In this document: positions 8,822-17,210 of the stretch, piece after piece
Numbering within the stretch: position 1 is the stretch's first letter
How the letters are laid out: each line of letters opens with the position of its first letter
Assembly (NCBI RefSeq): GCF_014197615.1
Contig: NZ_JACIFY010000004.1
Span: forward strand, 1-64,000
Direction: 5' to 3'
DNA length: 64,000 bases
DNA from: Rhizobium esperanzae
Lineage (GTDB): Bacteria > Pseudomonadota > Alphaproteobacteria > Rhizobiales > Rhizobiaceae
Notes under the pieces: generated by a model
Database searches by the model: none
What the model was told of the DNA's origin: nothing
Seen by the model: only the letters and a program-made list of their open reading frames with translations
Translations under genes and position numbers: made by a program

Positions 8822-9069
8822 GATCCTTCATTCTGCGGGGGTCCGCTTCGTTCTCCGGTCGTGATTCCGGCTTTACCATTTGCAAACCGTCTTTCCAAAC
8901 CGAACGGTAACCCTGACGAAAAGTTTATCCGATCGGTCGGCTTTTCATGAAACGATCTTTACCATTCGCTGGCGGATAGGGTGGCAGCGTCATTCCCGGG
9001 CGGAACATCTCCGTCCAGGCGGAGATCTCCCGCCAGCGCATTTTCGGTCATTTGTAGAGAGTTCGTCCG

Positions 9070-9819
9070 ATGATGAAACAGCTTGTTCTTGCCGCAGCCC
9101 TCTTCGGCATTTTCTCCACGGCCGCCCTTGCAGACGACCGCTACGCCACCCGTCCGCCTGTTGTGCTCAGCCCCGATCTGACGGCGCCCTGGATCAACCA
9201 GCTCGGCGGCGGCACGGTTCGTCCCGTCGTCTATCAGCGGCCGGTCATCCAGCCGCAGCAGCGCGGCCTTTTCCAGCGCCGCGTCATTCGCCAGGCGCCG
9301 CAGGTGTCACCACAGACCGTGTCGGCGATCAATCCCGGCATCCCGGCGATCCGCCATCCGATCGAACCGCAATTCCTGCCGCAGATGGTCGATTACGACA
9401 CCACGGAAAAGCCAGGCACGATCGTCATCGATACCAACAACCGCTTCCTCTATCTGGTGATGGCGGGCGGCAAGGCGCGGCGCTACGGCGTCGGCGTCGG
9501 CAAGCCGGGCTTCGAATGGGCGGGCGTCCACAAGATCACCCGCAAGACGGAATGGCCGGACTGGACGCCGCCTGCCGAGATGATCAGCCGCGAAGCCGCC
9601 AAGGGCCATTACCTGCCGGCGCGGATGGAAGGCGGAGAAGAAAACCCGCTCGGCGCGCGCGCCATGTATCTCGGCTCGACGCTTTACCGCATCCACGGCA
9701 CCAACGCACCCTGGTCGATCGGCAGCGCCGTTTCCTCCGGCTGCATCCGCCTGCGCAACGAAGACGTCGTCGATCTCTATGACCGCGTCAGTGTCGGAAC
9801 CCGCGTCATCGTCATGTAA
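9070..9819 (+). CDS. L,D-transpeptidase (YkuD domain), first of a tandem pair
   Basis: This 249-residue exported enzyme has a signal peptide (about 1-22, ending ALAD). It is predicted to act in the periplasm on peptidoglycan, forming 3-3 cross-links or attaching proteins. The YkuD domain occupies about residues 115-249 and starts with GTIVIDTNNRFLYLV. The catalytic motif is complete: HGTNAPWSIG, then SSGCIRLRNEDV with the nucleophile Cys. A proline/glutamine-rich linker (residues 50-110) separates signal and domain. It precedes a second, shorter paralogue by 135 bp in the same direction. Rhizobiales rely strongly on L,D-cross-links, so several copies are normal. Confidence 0.93.
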   Translation: MMKQLVLAAALFGIFSTAALADDRYATRPPVVLSPDLTAPWINQLGGGTVRPVVYQRPVIQPQQRGLFQRRVIRQAPQVSPQTVSAINPGIPAIRHPIEPQFLPQMVDYDTTEKPGTIVIDTNNRFLYLVMAGGKARRYGVGVGKPGFEWAGVHKITRKTEWPDWTPPAEMISREAAKGHYLPARMEGGEENPLGARAMYLGSTLYRIHGTNAPWSIGSAVSSGCIRLRNEDVVDLYDRVSVGTRVIVM

Positions 9820-9954
9820 CGGTGGCGCAATTACCTCGGGAGCCGCAAGAACAAGTGGCTCCCTTCTCCAAAACTGCTTTATCCGCCGACGCCGATCTTG
9901 AATCAGGCAGAAGTTCATGTAGCTTCGGGCGGATCTGCTTGAGGGGAATCGATC

Positions 9955-10647
9955 ATGATCAAATTGATGCCGGGTCTGGCTGCCGCCGGACTTGTCCTGT
10001 CCTTGATGTCTACATCAGCCTTGGCTGCACCCGCCGGCTCTACTCCTGACAATGCGCAGCGCCCGGCACAGGTCGTGCGTGTGGCGCAGATGCCGAAATA
10101 TGTGAAGCCGGAATTCAAGCGCAAGAAAGTGCGGCTGGTGACGACGGAAGCAGCCGGCACCGTCATTATCGATACCAACAACAAGTATCTTTATCTCATC
10201 GAGGGCAACAACCGCGCCACCCGCTATGGCATCGGTGTCGGCCGCGACGGCTTCGGCTGGTCGGGGGTCGTCAAGATCGGGCGCAAGGCGGAATGGCCGG
10301 CATGGACGCCGCCGGCCGAGATGCGCCGCCGCGAAGCCGCCAAGGGCCACATCATTCCCGCCTATCAGGAAGGCGGCGAGGACAATCCGCTCGGCGCGCG
10401 CGCCATGTATCTCTACCAGGGCGGCCGCGACACGATTTTCCGCATCCACGGCACCAACCAGCCCTGGACGATCGGCCTCAACATGTCCTCCGGCTGCATC
10501 CGGATGATGAATGAGGATGTGACGCATCTTTACGATCGCGCGCCTGTCGGCACCAAGGTGATCGTTATCGGCCCCGGCAACAAGCAGGGCAAGGTCGCGT
10601 TCGAGGACCGCGGCATCGACGTGCTGCGCACGCTTTTCGGCGGCTGA
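9955..10647 (+). CDS. L,D-transpeptidase (YkuD domain), second of a tandem pair
   Basis: This 230-residue paralogue of the preceding gene has a signal peptide (about 1-25, ending ALAAP), a short basic linker and a YkuD domain from about residue 65. The active-site segment reads HGTNQPWTIG and SSGCIRMMNEDV, with the nucleophilic Cys. The two proteins share the TVIIDTNNKYLYL/TIVIDTNNRFLYLV block and the GARAMYL block, so they are an old duplication. The gene ends at a clear intrinsic terminator at 10669-10700. It probably remodels peptidoglycan in the periplasm. Confidence 0.93.
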   Translation: MIKLMPGLAAAGLVLSLMSTSALAAPAGSTPDNAQRPAQVVRVAQMPKYVKPEFKRKKVRLVTTEAAGTVIIDTNNKYLYLIEGNNRATRYGIGVGRDGFGWSGVVKIGRKAEWPAWTPPAEMRRREAAKGHIIPAYQEGGEDNPLGARAMYLYQGGRDTIFRIHGTNQPWTIGLNMSSGCIRMMNEDVTHLYDRAPVGTKVIVIGPGNKQGKVAFEDRGIDVLRTLFGG

Positions 10648-10668
10648 GCAACACTTTAGAAAAAAATG

Positions 10669-10700
10669 AAAGGCGCTCTTTGATGCGCCTTTTATTTTTC
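10669..10700 (+). terminator. Intrinsic terminator after the L,D-transpeptidase pair
   Basis: An 8-bp stem AAAGGCGC/GCGCCTTT with an 8-base loop is followed by TATTTTTC. It lies 22 bases past the stop codon of the second transpeptidase gene. Confidence 0.82.
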
Positions 10701-10770
10701 TTAGACATTGCGGCGGAAAGCTGGCACATCTGCCGCAAGGTCGACTCATTTGCAATATCGGGGCTATTCA

Positions 10771-11445
10771 ATGACATATGCGCTGCGTTCCTCAGCTTCC
10801 CTGCTTGCGGGCATCGCGTTTTTCACGATCTGTTCGGCAGCCTCCGCCTCGGCGGAAGACCTGCAATTCTCCATCTACGGCGGCTATCAGACGGCGCCGC
10901 ACAGCGGCGTCGATCTTTCCGACGGCACGCATTTCACCGCCGGCTGGGAAGGCAAGTCCTTCGGCAGCCCGCCTTACTACGGCGGCCGCGTGACCTGGTG
11001 GCTGGAGAATTTCAACAAGCCGAACTGGGGTATTTCGCTCGATTATACCCATGACAAGGTCTATGCCGACGACGATACGCTGGCCAAGACCGGCTGGTCG
11101 CATTTCGAATTCACCGACGGCCTGAACCTGCTCACCGTGAACGGGCTCTACCGCTTCCAGGATCCGGCTCGCCGCTGGACCCCCTATCTCGGCGCCGGTA
11201 TCGGCGTGAATATTCCGCATGTCGAAGTGATTCGCCCTGAAGGCAAGACCTGGGCCTATGAATTCGGCGGCGTGACGCTGCAGGCTCAGGCCGGTGTCGA
11301 TTTCAAGGTGACCGATCGCTGGTCGACCTTCGTCGAATATAAGGGCACCTATTCGCGCGTCGACGTTCCGATCGACAGCGGCGTGGACCTGAAGACCAAC
11401 ATCTTCACCAATGCCGTCAATGTCGGCGTGTCATTCCACTGGTAA
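10771..11445 (+). CDS. Outer-membrane beta-barrel protein, candidate lipid A oxidase LpxQ
   Basis: The 224-residue protein has a signal peptide (about 1-28, ending SASAE) and a mature part made of alternating amphipathic strands. It has an OmpA/Opa-like LGAGIGVNIPHVEV hairpin and an aromatic C-terminal end (VGVSFHW), as usual for barrels inserted by BamA. LpxQ, the oxygen-dependent enzyme that turns the proximal glucosamine of rhizobial lipid A into 2-aminogluconate, is a small outer-membrane barrel, and this size and the SIYGGYQTAPHS start agree with my memory of that group. I would need a database match to be sure, so no symbol is given. A 13-bp tandem duplication spans its stop codon. Confidence 0.72.
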   Translation: MTYALRSSASLLAGIAFFTICSAASASAEDLQFSIYGGYQTAPHSGVDLSDGTHFTAGWEGKSFGSPPYYGGRVTWWLENFNKPNWGISLDYTHDKVYADDDTLAKTGWSHFEFTDGLNLLTVNGLYRFQDPARRWTPYLGAGIGVNIPHVEVIRPEGKTWAYEFGGVTLQAQAGVDFKVTDRWSTFVEYKGTYSRVDVPIDSGVDLKTNIFTNAVNVGVSFHW

Positions 11446-11461
11446 TCGCCACTGGTAATCG
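11436..11461 (+). repeat. 13-bp tandem duplication spanning the stop codon of the barrel gene
   Basis: CCACTGGTAATCG occurs twice in direct succession (11436-11448 and 11449-11461). The first copy encodes the final His-Trp and the TAA stop codon; the second repeats the same coding end behind it. It looks like a recent slippage event. Confidence 0.9.
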
Positions 11462-11479
11462 AGAATTCCGGCTGCGGCG

Positions 11480-11920
11480 CTATTTGGTGCCGCAGCTGAC
11501 CTTGCCCTCGGCGGCATAGGGTTTGTCCCCGCCTTCGATCTTCAGGGCATAGGTGCCGGTGAAATTTGCAGCCGGCTTGCCGCGTTCGCCGGCAACCACC
11601 ACCAGATCCAGCGTTGCACCGCCGGTGTCGTCCTCGCCGCCGTCGACGACCTCAAGCAGCAGCTCGCCGTCACGCGACCAATGGTTGGTCAGGTGCTGCG
11701 ATTCGAACACGCGCTTTCCGAACACGCTCGCTTGCGCCTGATCCTTGACGACAAGCGCGCCGCGGAAATGGTTGAGCTTGTGGCCGGCATCGCTGGCGAA
11801 ACCGCTTTCGAGCGTGAAGCGCGCCTGCGCGTCATCGGCGGAACAGAAATAGCGGCTATCGGCATGGGCAGCGCCCGCCGCACCGAGCAGCCCCGCAAGT
11901 ACAGTCATTCCCCGCCACAT
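11480..11920 (-). CDS. Small secreted hypothetical protein
   Basis: The 146-residue protein has a signal peptide (about 1-20, ending GAAHA) and then SRYFCSADD. The second cysteine lies near the C-terminus (VSCGTK), so one disulfide between the two ends is likely. The body is beta-rich, with no recognised family. It is convergent with the barrel gene and starts 43 bases beyond the stop end of glcF on the same strand, so it is likely the last gene of, or read through from, the glc transcript. Periplasmic location is inferred from the signal peptide only. Confidence 0.72.
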   Translation of the reverse strand: MWRGMTVLAGLLGAAGAAHADSRYFCSADDAQARFTLESGFASDAGHKLNHFRGALVVKDQAQASVFGKRVFESQHLTNHWSRDGELLLEVVDGGEDDTGGATLDLVVVAGERGKPAANFTGTYALKIEGGDKPYAAEGKVSCGTK

Positions 11921-11963
11921 CGTCTAAAACTCCCGAGACCGGCCCGACGGGCCTTCGCAAGCT

Positions 11964-13274
11964 TCAGCCTAGCGGCAAACCTGTTAATTTTTCCGGCACA
12001 GCGCCGCCGTAAGCCCAATCGAGCAGCTCGACCGTATGCAGGATCGGTATGCCGGTGCCGGTGGCGATCTGGGTGATGCAGCCGATATTGCCGGTGGCGA
12101 TGATATCGGCCTTGGTGGCCTCGATGTTCTTGACCTTACGCGCCTTCAACGCTGCCGAGATCTCCGGCTGCATGATGTTGTAGGTGCCGGCCGAGCCGCA
12201 GCAAAGATGGCCTTCGGCGGGATCGCCCACGGTAAAACCCGCCGCTTTCAGCAATTGCTTCGGCGCGAGCGTGATGCGCTGGCCGTGCTGCATCGAACAG
12301 GCGGAGTGATAGGCGACCGTGATGCCTCTCGGCATATGCGCCGGCAGATCGAGGGTCGCCAGATATTCGGTGATGTCCCTGGCAAGCGCCGAGACCCTGG
12401 CGGCCTTTGCCGCATAGGCGGGATCGAGGCGCAGCATATGGCCGTAATCCTTGATCGTCGTGCCGCAGCCGGAGGCGGTGATGATGATCGCATCGAGCCC
12501 CTGCCCGTCGATCTCGCGCGTCCAGATATCGACATTGGCCCGCGCACTGGCGAGCGCCTGTTCGGCGCGTCCCATGTGATGAACCAGCGAACCGCAGCAG
12601 ACCTCGCCCTCCGGCAGCACGACCTCGACGCCGAGCCGCGTCAGCAGCCGGATCGCCGCCGCGTTGATGCCGGGGGCGAGCACCGGCTGGGCACAGCCGG
12701 AAAGGATCGCCACCCGGCCGCGCCGTTCCGTCTCGGGCTTGTAGATGCCGGGTTTTGCGAAGGCCGAAGCTGCGGGCACACGGCGCGGCGCAAGCGCCAG
12801 CATGGCGGCGAAGGGTTTCAGCGCGCTCCCGCGCATCAGGCCGGCAAAGGGCCGGCCGAGGCGGGCGAGATTAAGCGCCAGGCGGAAACGGCCGGGATAG
12901 GGCAGCACGGCGGCAAGAATGGCGCGCGTCAGCCTGTTCATCAGCGGGCGCCGGTAGGTCTTTTCGATATGGGCGCGGGCGTGATCGACCAGATGCATGT
13001 AGTCGACGCCGGAGGGACAGGTGGTGACGCAGGCAAGGCAGGAAAGACAGCGGTCGATATGGGTGACGACTTCGGCATCGGCGGGCCGGCCGTTTTCCAG
13101 CATGTCCTTGATCAGGTAGATGCGGCCGCGCGGGCTGTCGAGCTCATTGCCAAGGGTGACATAGGTGGGACAGGTGGCGGTGCAGAAACCGCAATGGACA
13201 CACTTGCGCAGAATCTGTTCGGATTCGGCGACGTGCGGGTCGGCGAGCTGGGCGGGGGTGAAATTGGTTTGCAT
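11964..13274 (-). CDS. glcF: Glycolate oxidase iron-sulfur subunit
   Basis: GlcF carries electrons from the flavin subunits of glycolate oxidase to the membrane quinone pool. The 436-residue protein has two 4Fe-4S ferredoxin motifs near the N-terminus (CVHCGFCTATCP and CLSCLACVTTCP). Two CCG domains follow, each ending in the typical double cysteine (GEVCCGSLVHH and GHLCCGSAGTY). Length is normal. It is the third gene of glcD-glcE-glcF on the minus strand, but is separated from glcE by 238 bp that contain a mosaic inverted-repeat element. Assignment is firm. Confidence 0.95.
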   Translation of the reverse strand: MQTNFTPAQLADPHVAESEQILRKCVHCGFCTATCPTYVTLGNELDSPRGRIYLIKDMLENGRPADAEVVTHIDRCLSCLACVTTCPSGVDYMHLVDHARAHIEKTYRRPLMNRLTRAILAAVLPYPGRFRLALNLARLGRPFAGLMRGSALKPFAAMLALAPRRVPAASAFAKPGIYKPETERRGRVAILSGCAQPVLAPGINAAAIRLLTRLGVEVVLPEGEVCCGSLVHHMGRAEQALASARANVDIWTREIDGQGLDAIIITASGCGTTIKDYGHMLRLDPAYAAKAARVSALARDITEYLATLDLPAHMPRGITVAYHSACSMQHGQRITLAPKQLLKAAGFTVGDPAEGHLCCGSAGTYNIMQPEISAALKARKVKNIEATKADIIATGNIGCITQIATGTGIPILHTVELLDWAYGGAVPEKLTGLPLG

Positions 13275-13312
13275 CTAGCGGGGCCTCCGCTTTGCGGGCG
13301 CTGTGCCTGGGG

Positions 13313-13490
13313 CACCCCCCTCTGTCCTGCCGGACATCTCCCCCACAAGGGGGGAGATTGGATGGAGGCGATGGCTTCCCCAAACAACTAAGGCACGATG
13401 ACTCCAGTACAGTAGATGGGGAGCAGTGATCCAACCTCTTGCCGATCTCCCCCCTTGTGGGGGAGATGTCCGGCAGGACAGAGGGGGGTG
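13313..13490. repeat. Rhizobial intergenic mosaic element (RIME-like), 49-bp inverted arms, copy 2
   Basis: The left arm (13313-13361) and right arm (13442-13490) are near-perfect reverse complements around an 80-bp core. The arms match those at 2025-2212 except that the inner hairpin reads GTCCTGCCGGAC here and GCCCTGCCGGGC there, so both arms of one locus changed together. The cores differ apart from a shared ACTAAGG. The element lies inside the glc operon, between glcE and glcF. Confidence 0.85.
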
Positions 13491-13512
13491 ACCCGCGCGC
13501 AAACTCATCTTC

Positions 13513-14712
13513 TCACCCCATCTTCCCCGGATTAAAAATCCCGGCCGGATCGAATTTCTCCTTCACTCGCCGCGACAGCATCGCCACCGCCTCGGGCTCC
13601 GGATGAAACGCCGCAATTGCCGCCCTCGCCGCCTCAGACGCGCGGATCAGCGTCGCATGGCCGCCGCCGAGCGCCTTGATGAAACGGCGGACCAGTTCGG
13701 CTTCGGGGCTGGCCTCCATCCGCATCCAGACGAGGCCGCCCTGCCAATCGTAAAAGGCGTCGACGCCGGCTTCCAGACGCAGCGCTGCGACCAGCTGATG
13801 GCCGGTGCCGGGGGCGACCGAGACGCGCCAGACCGGCCGCGCCGTGCCATCGGCATAAGGCAGCACGTCACGGATTTCCTGCCAGAGCCTGCGGCTTTCC
13901 GGCTGCTGCAGCCGCGTGACCGTCGCAAAGGTCGACATCGCAGCCACCAGCTTTTCCACGCGCACCTCGACCGAGCCGGCCAGGCCCTCGATGCGCAGAA
14001 CCGTCGCCTCGCCCTCGGGCAATTTGCCACCGAGAAATTTCCACGTCACCGTCAGCGGCAGGTGGGCGGCTCCGGACACTTCGACCGGCAGCGCCATCGC
14101 TGCCGCCATGGCCTTTGCCGCCTCGGCGTCGTTGAGGCCGGATAGAACAACCGTCTGTTCCGTCTTCGCAGACGGCGGCACGCGAAAGGTGACTTCGGTG
14201 AGAAAACCCAGCGTGCCGTGCGAACCGGCGATCAGCTTGACGAGATCGAGGCCGGTGACGTTCTTCATCACCCGGCCGCCGGCCTTGATGATCTCGCCCC
14301 TGCCGTTGATGAAACGCACACCGAGCAGGCTGTCGCGGGCGGCGCCGGAGACGAGGCGGCGCGGCCCGGAGACATTGGCCGCGAAGACGCCGCCAATGGT
14401 CGGCTCGCCCGATGTGCCCATGACCGGGCGATGATCCATCGGCTCGAAGGCGAGCATCTGGCCGCTGCCCGACAGTGCTGCCTCGACCTCGGCCAGCGGC
14501 GTGCCGGATCGGGCAGTCATCACCATTTCACCGGGATTATAGGCGACGATGCCGGCAAGCCCGGTCGAGCGCAACCGGTCTTCGGCGGCTACGGCATTGC
14601 CGAAACCCGAGCGGGTATCGCCGCCGCAGATCGCGAGCGGCCGGCCTGTCTGCGCATGGGCGCGAACGATTGCCGCCGCCTCTTCCTCGCTTGAAGGCAT
14701 CAGATCGATCAT
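13513..14712 (-). CDS. glcE: Glycolate oxidase FAD-binding subunit
   Basis: GlcE is the smaller FAD-binding subunit of glycolate oxidase. The 399-residue protein has a PCMH-type FAD domain with ICGGDTRSGFGNA near residue 30, TIGGVFAANVSGPRR near residue 110 and GTLGFLTEVTFR near residue 170. The ATG at 14712 (MIDLMPSSEEEA) overlaps the glcD stop codon by 4 bp and is the clear start; the longer frame runs backwards through glcD. Its C-terminal NPGKMG lies 22 bases from the repeat element that separates it from glcF. Confidence 0.94.
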   Translation of the reverse strand: MIDLMPSSEEEAAAIVRAHAQTGRPLAICGGDTRSGFGNAVAAEDRLRSTGLAGIVAYNPGEMVMTARSGTPLAEVEAALSGSGQMLAFEPMDHRPVMGTSGEPTIGGVFAANVSGPRRLVSGAARDSLLGVRFINGRGEIIKAGGRVMKNVTGLDLVKLIAGSHGTLGFLTEVTFRVPPSAKTEQTVVLSGLNDAEAAKAMAAAMALPVEVSGAAHLPLTVTWKFLGGKLPEGEATVLRIEGLAGSVEVRVEKLVAAMSTFATVTRLQQPESRRLWQEIRDVLPYADGTARPVWRVSVAPGTGHQLVAALRLEAGVDAFYDWQGGLVWMRMEASPEAELVRRFIKALGGGHATLIRASEAARAAIAAFHPEPEAVAMLSRRVKEKFDPAGIFNPGKMG

Positions 14713-16148
14713 GCGGCGGGGCGCCCTTCGAGCGGGAAGACCTTCGACGGGTTGAGGATCCAGCCGGGATCGAAGGCGGCGCGCGCCGCCATCTGCTGGG
14801 CAAGATCGGCGTCGGAATATTGGTGCCGCATCAGGTCGCGCTTCTCGATGCCGACGCCGTGTTCGCCGGTGAGGCAGCCGCCGGCATCGACGCAAAGCTT
14901 CAGGATATCGTTGCCGGCGGCTTCGGCGCGGGCGGCATCTTCCGGATCATTGGCGTTGAAGAGGATCAGCGGATGCATATTGCCGTCGCCGGCATGGAAG
15001 ACGTTGGCAACCCGCAGGCCGTAATGATCGACGATCTCGGCGGTTCTCTTCAGTACGTGCGACAGCTGGCTGAGCGGCACGGTGCCGTCCATGCAGATAT
15101 AGTCGGCGATGCGGCCGGTGGCGCCGAAGGCGGATTTGCGGCCCTTCCAGATCAAGGCTGCCTCGGTCGCCGACTGGCATTCGCGCACGGTCTTGACGGC
15201 GTGTCGGCGGGCGATCTCGACGATATCCTTCAGCGTGGCGTCCATCTCAGCTTCCGAACCCTCGACCTCGACGATCAGCAGCGCCCCGACATCAAGGGGA
15301 TAACCGGCATGGGCAAAGGCTTCGCAGATCTCGATGGCCGGCTTGTCCATGAATTCGATCGCAACCGGGACGATGCCGGCGGCGATGACATCGGCAACGC
15401 AGGCGCCGGCCTCTTCGGAAGTTTCGAAGCCGAAGAGCACGGGGCGCGCGCCTTCCGGCTTGGCGATCAGCCGCACCGTCGCCTCGGTGACGATGCCGAG
15501 CTGGCCTTCATGGCCGCAGACGAGGCCGAGCAGGTCATAACCCGCCGCATCCAGCGCCTTGCCGCCGAGTTCGATCACCGTACCGTCGACCAGCACCATG
15601 CGGACGCCGAGCAGATTGTTGGTGGTGACACCATATTTCAGGCAGTGGGCGCCGCCGGAATTCATGCCGATATTGCCGCCAATGGTGCAGGCAAGCTGCG
15701 AGCTCGGATCGGGGGCATAGAAAAATCCGTCCGCAGAGACGGATTCGGAGATATTGAGATTGGTGACGCCGGCCTGAACCACGGCTGCCCGGTTCGGCAG
15801 ATCGATTTCGAGGATGCGGTTCATCTTCGACAGGCCGAGCACGACGGCATCTTCCTGCGGTATGGCGCCGCCGGAGAGCGACGTCCCGGCGCCGCGCGGC
15901 ACGACGGGAATGCCGTAACGGTGGCAGTAACGCATGATGGCCGAGACCTCAGCGGTGGTGCGCGGCAGGGCGACGGCGAGCGGCAGGCGGCGGTAGGACA
16001 CGAAGGCGTCGGTCTCGAACGGCACCAGTTCGCGCGCCTCATGCACCAGGCATTCCGACGGCAGAAGATCGGTCAGATCGGCGACGATCTGGGCTCGACG
16101 CGCCAGGACGTCGGCGCGGGGGGCGAGAAACGAAATGGCGTCGGACAT
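14709..16148 (-). CDS. glcD: Glycolate oxidase catalytic subunit
   Basis: GlcD is the main FAD-dependent catalytic subunit that oxidises glycolate to glyoxylate. The 479-residue protein has the PCMH flavin fold (VVPRGAGTSLSGGAIP near residue 75, GGNIGMNSGGAHCLKYG near residue 150). The C-terminal catalytic cap includes NVFHAGDGNMHP and GEHGVGIEKRDLM. The ATG at 16148 (MSDAISFLAPRADV) agrees with the family start and follows a CGGGG-poor but purine-rich leader. It opens the glcDEF operon and is divergent from a LysR gene at 16295, with 146 bp between. Confidence 0.95.
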   Translation of the reverse strand: MSDAISFLAPRADVLARRAQIVADLTDLLPSECLVHEARELVPFETDAFVSYRRLPLAVALPRTTAEVSAIMRYCHRYGIPVVPRGAGTSLSGGAIPQEDAVVLGLSKMNRILEIDLPNRAAVVQAGVTNLNISESVSADGFFYAPDPSSQLACTIGGNIGMNSGGAHCLKYGVTTNNLLGVRMVLVDGTVIELGGKALDAAGYDLLGLVCGHEGQLGIVTEATVRLIAKPEGARPVLFGFETSEEAGACVADVIAAGIVPVAIEFMDKPAIEICEAFAHAGYPLDVGALLIVEVEGSEAEMDATLKDIVEIARRHAVKTVRECQSATEAALIWKGRKSAFGATGRIADYICMDGTVPLSQLSHVLKRTAEIVDHYGLRVANVFHAGDGNMHPLILFNANDPEDAARAEAAGNDILKLCVDAGGCLTGEHGVGIEKRDLMRHQYSDADLAQQMAARAAFDPGWILNPSKVFPLEGRPAA

Positions 16149-16294
16149 GGCGTTCTCCCTAGCCCTGACGACGGGAAAATGACAGCGGAAATCGGCGGAA
16201 ACCTCCCGCCGCCACTCAGTCGGCTTAGCACTTTCCCGAAAGCGGCGCAAATGCTAAGCACTTATGCCAAAAGAGGAAAAAGTCGCAGAACCGC

Positions 16295-17191
16295 ATGACC
16301 AATCTGGGTGATCTCGAAATCTTTGCCAAGGTCGTTTCGACGGGCAGCATGTCGCTTGCCGGGCGCGCGCTCGGCTTTTCCCCCGCCGTCGTCTCCAAGC
16401 GGATCAAACGGCTGGAGGACCGGCTCGGCACCCGGCTGTTGCAGCGCACGACGCGGCAGATCTCGCTGACGGAAGCCGGACAGGGTTTCTACGACCGCGT
16501 TCTCGGCATTCTCGCAGGGTTGGAGGAGGCGGAATTCTATATTGCGGGCCGCTCGGCGCAGATGCACGGTACGCTGAAGATCTCCGCGCCGACCTCCTTC
16601 GGCCGCATGCATATCGCCCCGCATCTGAAGGATTTCATGGAGGCGCATCCGGAGCTGGCGATCAACCTGGTGCTGACGGACGAATTCAGCGACATCGTCG
16701 GCGGCGGCTTCGATCTGGCGATCCGCATCGCCGAGCTCACCGATTCGAGCCTCGTCGCCCGCCGGCTGGCGCCGGTGCGCCGGCTGCTCTGCGCCTCGCC
16801 GGATTATCTGGCGGCGCATGGCAGGCCGAGAGATATCGAGGATCTGAAACACCACCGCTGCCTGCCGGCGCACAATAACGACACCTGGCGGCTGAACGGG
16901 CCGGACGGGCCGCTCAGCCTGCGGCCGGAAGGCATGCTGGTCACCAATTCCAGCGAGGTGATCCGCGAGGCAGTCATCGCCGGCCTCGGGATCGCGCTGC
17001 GCTCCACCTGGGATATCGGCGAAGAGCTCAAGGCCGGCCGGCTGGTGCAGGTGCTGCCGGCCTATGAAGGCTCGCCCAATGTCGCGCTGTCGGTCGTCTA
17101 TCCCAGCCGGCAGTTCCTGCCGGCCAAGGTGCGGCTGTTCATCGACTATCTCACCGAGCTGTACGGACCCGTTCCCTATTGGGAGCGCTAG
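16295..17191 (+). CDS. LysR-family transcriptional regulator divergent from glcDEF
   Basis: The 298-residue regulator has an N-terminal winged helix-turn-helix (SLAGRALGFSPAVVSKRIKRL at about residues 21-41) and a periplasmic-binding-like effector domain from about residue 90 (GTLKISAPTSFGRMHI). The subgroup resembles the many orphan LysR proteins that begin with a LEIFAKVV segment. It is divergent from glcD with a 146-bp shared intergenic region, the usual layout of a LysR protein and its target. GlcC of enterobacteria is a GntR protein, so a LysR would be an alternative controller. The regulatory link is inferred from position. Confidence 0.9.
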   Translation: MTNLGDLEIFAKVVSTGSMSLAGRALGFSPAVVSKRIKRLEDRLGTRLLQRTTRQISLTEAGQGFYDRVLGILAGLEEAEFYIAGRSAQMHGTLKISAPTSFGRMHIAPHLKDFMEAHPELAINLVLTDEFSDIVGGGFDLAIRIAELTDSSLVARRLAPVRRLLCASPDYLAAHGRPRDIEDLKHHRCLPAHNNDTWRLNGPDGPLSLRPEGMLVTNSSEVIREAVIAGLGIALRSTWDIGEELKAGRLVQVLPAYEGSPNVALSVVYPSRQFLPAKVRLFIDYLTELYGPVPYWER

Positions 17192-17210
17192 AGACGTCGC
17201 CGGCCAAGGC

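Noticed and set aside
14475..16298. 607-codon open frame on the plus strand
   Set aside because: It is antisense to glcD and the start of glcE. No motif, signal or ribosome-binding site supports it.
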